NCBI RefSeq assembly: GCF_005503145.1
Contig: NZ_SCNV01000031.1
Coordinates: forward strand, 37,415 to 101,414
Reading direction: 5' to 3'
Length of the DNA: 64,000 nt
Source: Burkholderia sp. 4M9327F10
Lineage (GTDB): Bacteria; Pseudomonadota; Gammaproteobacteria; Burkholderiales; Burkholderiaceae
Made by a program: the position numbers and the translations under genes
Shown here: one piece after another, positions 61,634-64,000 of the stretch
Numbering within the stretch: position 1 is the stretch's first letter
Layout: each line of letters starts with the position of its first letter
The notes under the pieces: model-generated
The model's input: the letters and a program-made list of their open reading frames with translations, nothing else
What the model was told of the DNA's origin: nothing
The model's database searches: none

Positions 61634-62311
61634 TCACGCGAGGATATAGCCCGAGCCCCGCACGGTCTGGATCATCTGTTTGACCCCGGGCGGGTCGATC
61701 TTCTTGCGCAGGCGGCCCATATGCACGTCGATCAGGTTGGTGCCCGGATCGAAGTGATAGCCCCATACCGCTTCGAACAGCATGGTGCGGGTGATGGTCT
61801 GACCGGCATGGCGCATCATGAATTCGAGCACGCGGTATTCGGTCGGCAGCAGCACGATCTCTTCGCCGTCGCGCTGGACCTTGCGCGAGATCAGATCGAG
61901 TTCGAGCGGGCCGACGCGCAGCGTCGTCTCGAACGGGGTGGCCGGGGTTTGACTGCGGCGCAGCAGCACTTCGAGGCGCGCGGTCATTTCCTCGGGATCG
62001 AAGGGTTTGGTCAGGTAGTCGTCGCCGCCTGCGCGCAGCCCACGCACGCGTTCGTCGACGTCGCCGAGCGCGCTGAGCATCAGCACCGGCGTCTGGATGC
62101 CGATGCTGCGCATGGTGGTGAGGATGGTCAGGCCGTCCACGCCCGGCAGCATACGGTCGAGCGTGATCACGTCGTATTCGTCGCTGATGGCGCGCGCCAT
62201 GCCGTCGCGGCCGTTCGCCACCCAATCCACGGTGAAGCCGCGGCTTTTCAACTCACCGACAATTTCGTTCGCGGTGATCTCGTCATCTTCGATTGTCAGC
62301 ACTCGCGACAT
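61634..62311 (-). CDS. OmpR/PhoB-type response regulator (canonical)
   Basis: 225-aa response regulator, first gene of the two-component operon. The receiver is complete (Glu8-Asp9-Asp10, Asp52 in TLDRMLPGVDG, Lys in DDYLTKPFDPEE). The output domain is LPTEYRVLEFMMRHAGQTITRTMLFEAVWGYHFDPGTNLIDVHMGRLRKKIDPPG. It is a close paralogue of the product at 47460-48134. ATG 62311 (MSRVLTIEDDE) is the family start; the frame extends to 62455 without family-like sequence. Its upstream spacer, shared with the divergent DUF4148 gene, contains a perfect 12-bp-arm palindrome and a GTTTCATT half-site near 62490, consistent with autoregulation. Confidence 0.92.
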   Translation of the reverse strand: MSRVLTIEDDEITANEIVGELKSRGFTVDWVANGRDGMARAISDEYDVITLDRMLPGVDGLTILTTMRSIGIQTPVLMLSALGDVDERVRGLRAGGDDYLTKPFDPEEMTARLEVLLRRSQTPATPFETTLRVGPLELDLISRKVQRDGEEIVLLPTEYRVLEFMMRHAGQTITRTMLFEAVWGYHFDPGTNLIDVHMGRLRKKIDPPGVKQMIQTVRGSGYILA

Positions 62312-62705
62312 GATGATTTCGCGCGCCGCAGCGAACTCAGCCATGGTGAGCGGCGTGCGCGACTGGTTATCAGCAGAAGGACATGATGCCATATTCGGCT
62401 TGCGGGTTGAGTTCGGGACCGGGCGGCGCCACGGCGTGGGGACAGCGATGTGCAAAGGCTACCCGTTCGCTTTTAACGGTCAAACATCGGTTTCATTAAA
62501 AAATATTTAGGTTGGCGCCCCGCCTCACCACAGGCGGGCGTTTGCGGCCGGCACGCTCGCTCCCGGCCCGGCCGGCCGCAGCGTAAGAATGAAACAACTT
62601 TCATTCTTACGAGGCCGGTCCGCCAGCGCTCATCCCCTAGCCTGTCTGCATCCGGCGGCCCGTCGTGGCTCTCGCCGGTGTGACCTTACCCGGAGAAATG
62701 CAGAC
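62312..62705. other. divergent regulator / DUF4148 intergenic region
   Basis: 394 bp holding the promoters of both the two-component operon and the DUF4148 gene. An AT-rich segment at about 62490-62512 (TTTCATTAAAAAATATTTAG) includes a half-site-like GTTTCATT. The strong palindrome lies at 62583-62610. No protein gene is convincing. Confidence 0.5.
62583..62610. promoter_or_regulatory. perfect 12-bp-arm inverted repeat, candidate operator
   Basis: GTAAGAATGAAA (62583-62594), centre CAAC, then TTTCATTCTTAC (62599-62610). The inner 17 bases AAGAATGAAACAACTTT recur with one change upstream of the RND operon in the other orientation. It lies about 95 bp before the DUF4148 start and about 270 bp before the regulator start. 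It is a likely binding site of the adjacent OmpR-type regulator or its paralogue. Confidence 0.7.
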
Positions 62706-63059
62706 ATGAAGCTCACCACGAAAACCACCACTCGAACCGTCTTGACGGCCCTGCTGCTCGCAGCCAGCGCATCGGCCATGGCAGCCCCGCATCTCACGCC
62801 GCAGGAGTGCAACGATTATCCGTTCAAGCAACTCAAGGGCGAGGTCACGCACCGTCAACTGATGACCGAGTTGGGCGAACTGGAGGCCGTGGGCTACAAC
62901 CCCGCCGACGACGACAACCTCTACCCCGCTGATCTGGAAGCGGCCGAGAAAAAGCTGCAGGCCGAGTATCGCAGCGACTGCGCGCCGATGAGCCATGCGC
63001 AGGACGCCGGCAACACCACGGCGCCGGCCGGCGCGGCCCCGGCGAATCCGGCGGGCTAG
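62706..63059 (+). CDS. exported DUF4148-type protein (second)
   Basis: 117-aa exported protein. A signal peptide (MKLTTKTTTRTVLTALLLAASASAMA) is followed by PHLTPQECNDYPFKQLKGEVTHRQLMTELGELEAVGYNPADDDNLYPADLEAAEKKLQAEYRSDCAP. This is the long DUF4148 form with a Y-P-x-D-L-x-x-A-E motif and two cysteines that could pair. The C-terminus is Ala/Pro-rich. ATG 62706 is chosen for the signal peptide. Divergent from the two-component operon and preceded by the palindrome at 62583-62610, so it is probably a direct target. Followed by a strong hairpin. Confidence 0.85.
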   Translation: MKLTTKTTTRTVLTALLLAASASAMAAPHLTPQECNDYPFKQLKGEVTHRQLMTELGELEAVGYNPADDDNLYPADLEAAEKKLQAEYRSDCAPMSHAQDAGNTTAPAGAAPANPAG

Positions 63060-63064
63060 CCGAT

Positions 63065-63117
63065 GGGCCGCGAGACGCGAGACTGCACTGGCGGGGTCTC
63101 GCGTCGGCCCCGCTTTT
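63065..63117 (+). terminator. intrinsic terminator after DUF4148 gene
   Basis: A 9-bp stem ACGCGAGAC / GTCTCGCGT (63075-63083, 63096-63104) is extended below by GGGCCG / CGGCCC with a 4-base bulge, followed by CGCTTTT. It begins 5 bp after the stop codon. Confidence 0.75.
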
Positions 63118-63954
63118 ATCCCGGCTTTTACCTCTGCCTCTGCCCTGCTTATACCTCTGCTTCTACCCTGCCTCTGTCCCGGCTTCTGCCCAGACCTCTC
63201 CCCCGAAGTCGAGCCCGCCGCGCCCCTCACGAATCCCCCGCATCGCGCTACGTTTTTTTCCTGGTGGAGTCAACCGCTCACCTGCTTTAGAATCGCCTAA
63301 AGCAGCGTCGAATCTCAATACCGCTTTTCATCACGCCGTATATAAGTATTAACGCGAGGCTCGATAAGCTTACAACATCATTCCGCATATCGTTGAAGAC
63401 AAAGGATTTTTTTGGCTGAACCCTGCAATATTGTAAGCAAAGGGTTCCCATGTACTTCACACGATTAGAGTGCCACCTCTAAACACAGTATGCCCCCATC
63501 AAAAAAAGTTTGACGCCTGATTTTGAACTGATATCGTTCCGTCGCAGGAATCACAGCCGCGACTAATGCGGGCCTGTGAAATACGTGTGACGTTCGGGCA
63601 TCTTTTCGGCCGTCGCAGCCTGTGCCAAACCGAAGGGGATGTGTCAAATACCGTCTATTAGTACTTCTACGCAGATAGATTACTGGCTGCTTCCGCTCAT
63701 CCCCGCGGTCCACTCAGAATCTGTCCGATGCGGGCACGCGCCTTGCACACAGTCGGCGAGACGCCGTCGAAACCCGGGATCGGAGTTCAGGCGCAGGCCT
63801 CAAGGCTCGAGTCGAGTGGTACGGTGTGCCCCATCTGGAGTCCAAAAAGAATGTTGCGTGCTCAAATTGGGCTGAAGTAAACAATGTTTCGACGTAGCAA
63901 GAACGCTGCAGTCACGGAAATGGGCGGTTCACGCCGGGAGGAACGAAGGTGGTC
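63118..63954. other. non-coding tail region
   Basis: About 840 bp without a convincing gene. The first part (about 63115-63205) is an almost pure C/T run with loosely repeated CTCTGCYTCTRCCCTGC-like units. From about 63290 to 63500 the DNA is markedly AT-rich (ATATAAGTATTAA, GGATTTTTTTGG, ATCAAAAAAAGTTTG). Short ORFs at 63465-63713 and 63639-63875 look random. A promoter for the gene starting at the right edge is expected here. Confidence 0.5.
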
Positions 63955-64000
63955 ATGAAAGTAGAAGGGCAGTTTCCGGCGGGCGCGTCCGCGGTTCAGA
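63955..64000 (+). CDS. start of an unidentified gene (cut by window edge)
   Basis: ATG 63955 opens a frame MKVEGQFPAGASAVQ that runs off the window. GGGAGGA and AAGGTGG lie 8-18 bases upstream, a good ribosome site region. A GTG six bases earlier is an alternative start. Fifteen codons are too few to name a family. Confidence 0.35.
   Translation, partial: MKVEGQFPAGASAVQ

Noticed and set aside
60031..61683. 550-codon plus-strand open frame
   Set aside because: Antisense to the histidine kinase and regulator genes.
63465..63713. 82-codon minus-strand ORF near the right end
   Set aside because: AT-rich region, no ribosome site or motif; looks random.
1..64000. CRISPR arrays, tRNA or rRNA genes, complete insertion sequences
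   Set aside because: No regularly spaced repeat array, no tRNA cloverleaf or rRNA signature and no transposase gene was recognised by eye; tRNAscan and IS searches could not be run.

Overview
The window is GC-rich, densely coded bacterial DNA, most likely from the Burkholderia/Paraburkholderia group of the Betaproteobacteria. The reasons are the Pel and Wzx/Wzy exopolysaccharide (EPS) gene types, the DUF4148-type small exported proteins, a Burkholderia-style Porin_4 porin, the NodT-family RND tripartite pump and the codon usage. No rRNA, tRNA, CRISPR array or complete insertion sequence was seen.

Layout. (1) 1-5542: the start of a pel operon on the minus strand (pelA, then pelB cut by the window edge). 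A membrane diguanylate cyclase with an intact I-site lies divergent to it, behind a 768-bp gap that holds an 11-bp tandem repeat. (2) 5595-10026: small metabolic and transport genes, comprising a two-TM protein, a GNAT acetyltransferase, a LysR/EamA-exporter divergent pair and the C4-dicarboxylate carrier DctA. (3) 10133-14083: a probable catabolic operon of haloacetate-dehalogenase-like hydrolase, leuC and leuD (with dctA downstream), divergent from a LysR regulator. (4) 14115-45419: a 31-kb EPS locus. The core operon on the minus strand runs from a GlxA/AraC regulator through manC, wcaJ, wza, wzc, gmd and fcl to a glycosyltransferase and wcaI. It continues, after an interruption, to a hexapeptide acetyltransferase and a GMC oxidoreductase. 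On the near side are a Wzy-like polymerase, a Wzx-like flippase, three more glycosyltransferases, two AT3 O-acyltransferases and a lone rmlC. On the far side are a divergent lipoprotein glycosidase, a GDP-mannose hydrolase and galU. (5) 45704-54330: a conserved small protein, a LysR regulator, an OmpR-type response regulator without a kinase, and an RND efflux operon (pump, adaptor, outer-membrane factor). (6) 54495-59313: porin, DUF4148 protein, DUF302 protein, SGNH hydrolase and a ferritin-like di-iron protein. (7) 59462-63059: a three-gene two-component operon (canonical regulator, kinase, regulator with a degenerate receiver) divergent from a second DUF4148 protein. The last 0.9 kb is mostly non-coding.

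How it works together. The EPS genes can make GDP-mannose (ManC) and GDP-L-fucose (Gmd, Fcl), start the lipid-linked unit with a hexose-1-phosphate (WcaJ, UDP-glucose from GalU), extend it with several GT4 enzymes, decorate it with acyl groups, flip it (Wzx), polymerise it (Wzy) and export it (Wzc/Wza). No wzb-type phosphatase is present. The cyclase beside pel suggests local c-di-GMP control of matrix production.

Most interesting signal. The promoter region of the RND operon and that of the second DUF4148 gene share a 17-bp motif (16/17 identical, opposite orientation). In the second it lies inside a perfect 12-bp-arm inverted repeat. Each sits beside one of two paralogous OmpR-type regulators with nearly identical recognition helices, which suggests one two-component regulon spread over two loci.
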